64,000 nt of DNA. Source: Limnomonas spitsbergensis (Eukaryota > Chlorophyta > Chlorophyceae > Chlamydomonadales). The position numbers and the translations under genes were made by a program. Below are positions 62,347-64,000 of this stretch, in pieces. The DNA is taken from contig JAYJMM010000112.1 of the NCBI GenBank assembly GCA_037349105.1, positions 5,664,501-5,728,500 on the forward strand. Direction: 5' to 3'. How positions within the stretch are numbered: the first letter of the stretch is position 1; the number at the start of each line of letters is the position of its first letter. The notes below the pieces were generated by a model. That model saw only the letters and a program-made list of their open reading frames with translations. It was not told where the DNA came from and did not search any database.

Positions 62347-64000
62347 CGCAAAAGCAGCAGCAGCAGTGTCAGCTTAATATCCCCGTATGGCTCCAAGAGG
62401 AGCCGCAACAGCATGGCAACAGCCCCATGCAACAGCTGCACCACCAGCGGAGCACGCAGTACTTCTCACCAAAGTACAGTTCGCAGCCCCAGCAGCAGTA
62501 CCAGCAGCAAACGCCGCCGCCACCGCCGCAGCAGCCCCTGCAGCAGCAGCGACAGCAACAGCCCCAGCAGCAGCAGCAGCAGCAGCAGCAGCCCCAACAG
62601 CCTCTACAGCCCCAGCCCCAGTCCCAGGCGGGCATCGGCGACATGCTGCAGCATTACCAGCAACATCATCAGCAGCCGCCAGCCAGCCAGCCGCAGCCGC
62701 AAAGCTTCAATATGTGGCCAGTTTGGAAGCAGCAACAGCAGCAACAGGGAATACAGCACCCGCCGCCACAGCAGCAGCGGCAACAGCAGCCGCAAACACC
62801 GGGGCAGCAACAACCGCAGCCGCAGCAGCAGGCGCAACGCTTCTTGACGGGGAACACGCCAGCAGGGACGCCCCATGGCCACCATGCTGCCATGCAGGTA
62901 GTGCGCAGATCCCATATGCAGGGCTTAGATCCTGCTATACCGTAGATTTGATTTGCCTCCCCCCTCGTAAGAAAAAGTGTATTTTAATAATGATGCCCTC
63001 AGGGCAGATTACCCAAACTCTTACTTTCTGACTGAAATTGGCGTTCGACAATCGATAATGAGTATACGGTACTGTATTCATGGATCCCTCAACCCAAAAT
63101 AACGTTGATTATAAAAATTACGAGGGAAGGCATAACAAATCTACAGTCTGGCAGGATGTGGAGGGCTCATATAGTTATATCCCTAGAGGATAACGCGTTT
63201 GAGCCTTGGCGACAAGCGCTGCACTCTAGATTGGGCAGAACAAGTTGAGGGTCGTGGTTCAGGGTCCTTAAAACCTAAGCTGGACACCGAATTGCATGAT
63301 CTGTGTGCAGCATGCTTATGGTTGGGGTTTAAAACCCTAAACAAGAAGCAGAGCACTTGACGCTGAGGTGGATGTTTTGTGCACACTGCGCCCTCCCCCT
63401 ACCCCACCCCTCTTTTAAACCTTAAGTGGCCTTTATCCTTGACCATTAATCCCTCAACCTCTCCTTAATTGTGCACACACACAATTACTGGACTTTGAAT
63501 CTCAAACCCTGAAACCTGAATCCTGACTCCTGAATCCTGACTCCCCAATCCTGACTCTCCAACCCCGATCCCCAACCCCGTTCCGCAGACTCTCAACCCT
63601 CAATCCCAAACCTCAAACCCCAAACCTCGACTCCCACCCCTCAACCCTGAACCCTTAAGGGACAACCGACACAGCAGGCGGGCGCAAGCGTGGCCGCCCA
63701 GAGGTCGGAGTACAATCAGCAGTACCCTCCCCCACAGCCCTTCAGCAGCGGCCAGCCTGGCAGTACAGGCCTGCCGCCGGGCGTGGTGCAGTACAGTACA
63801 TCGAGGCAGTACGGAGCGGTACCAGGAGCTCCGCAGCAGCAGCAAGCAGCTCCTCATGCGGCTGGCGCGTACCGGCCACCGATCCACATAGACATCCCTG
63901 GCAGGGGTGCATATGGAGGGGTGAGTCGCGCATGGAGAGGCGCAGAAGCGCAGGTGGAGGGTTGAATTGCATATGGAGGGGTGAGGCGCATGTGGTGGGG
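62073..64000 (+). CDS. Gln-rich low-complexity protein, 3' end outside the window
   Basis: First exon 62073-62897 (275 codons from MYGQGPTHYG) ends CATGCAG/GTAGTG in phase 0; second exon 63678-63920 (81 codons) starts after CACAGCAG and ends in phase 0 before GTGAGT. The gene then leaves the window. The protein is dominated by CAG/CAA-encoded Gln runs with Pro and His, interspersed with non-repetitive segments (NIPVWLQEE, GIGDMLQHYQ, FNMWPVWKQ, PPIHIDIPGRGAYGG). Such regions are common in transcription co-regulators and RNA-binding proteins; no folded domain is visible, so no function is assigned. The other strand is also open in places because of composition. After exon 2 its end is copied: GCATATGGAGGGGTGAG recurs 50 bp later. 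An upstream exon before 62073 is possible. Confidence 0.55.
63470..63660. repeat. C-rich ACCCTGAAT-type simple repeat
   Basis: Imperfect CCTGA(A/C)TCC, CAACCCC and CAAACCC words in the intron of the Gln-rich gene, ending near the exon 2 acceptor at 63677. Confidence 0.7.

Noticed and set aside
62369..62915. Cys- or Leu-rich minus-strand proteins
   Set aside because: Mirrors of the CAG/CAA runs in the Gln-rich exon.

Overview
The window is nuclear DNA of a eukaryote, most likely a green alga. The support is: spliceosomal introns with GT/AG ends, a plant BT1/BTL-type carrier, a GT47 exostosin preceded by EGF modules (an architecture I associate with green algae), TTTAGGG-like words, an intron-containing nuclear tRNA-Asp and a non-LTR retrotransposon. 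The style (GC-rich exons, huge repeat-filled introns) would fit a prasinophyte such as Cymbomonas, but that genus is an impression, not something proved here. All exon models are mine, built by joining open frames at GT/AG sites in matching phase.

Layout. 980-6011 (+): nine-exon adenine-nucleotide-type mitochondrial carrier. 6012-11889: mostly gene-poor, with a broken zinc-finger ORF and repeat fragments. 11890-12624 (-): compact four-exon SmD1. 15387-46295 (-): a 31-kb, 17-exon gene for a 747-residue secretory EGF/exostosin (GT47) protein; about 93% of it is intron, including satellites of about 7.4 kb (47-bp unit), 4.2 kb (38/39-bp unit), 1.1 kb (45-bp unit) and 0.6 kb (18-bp unit). 46.7-50.5 kb: weakly supported low-complexity ORFs. 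52.6-54.6 kb (-): 5'-truncated LINE, 21 bp from a tRNA-Asp gene (54631-54734, -), followed by a (GAA)n tract. 57.3-58.0 kb (+): second LINE fragment. 62073 to the window end (+): Gln-rich protein gene, incomplete at the right edge.

Main observation. The introns of the carrier gene, the exostosin gene and the Gln-rich gene are largely built from reiterated, decaying copies of the edges of their own flanking exons. Downstream of an exon lie copies of that exon's 3' end with its GT donor; upstream of the next exon lie copies of that exon's 5' end with its AG acceptor. I see this in at least 13 of the 16 exostosin introns and in at least six of the eight carrier introns. Several of the satellites are the extreme form: each unit of the 47-bp and 45-bp arrays carries the neighbouring exon end plus its splice donor. 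The terminal exon is copied together with its stop codon. SmD1, with 74-228 bp introns, shows no clear copies and acts as an internal contrast. This looks like a systematic way of growing introns by tandem duplication of splice junctions, and I do not know it as a described phenomenon at this scale.

The genes have no evident common pathway: the carrier is organellar transport, SmD1 is the spliceosome core, and the exostosin is secretory-pathway glycosylation.
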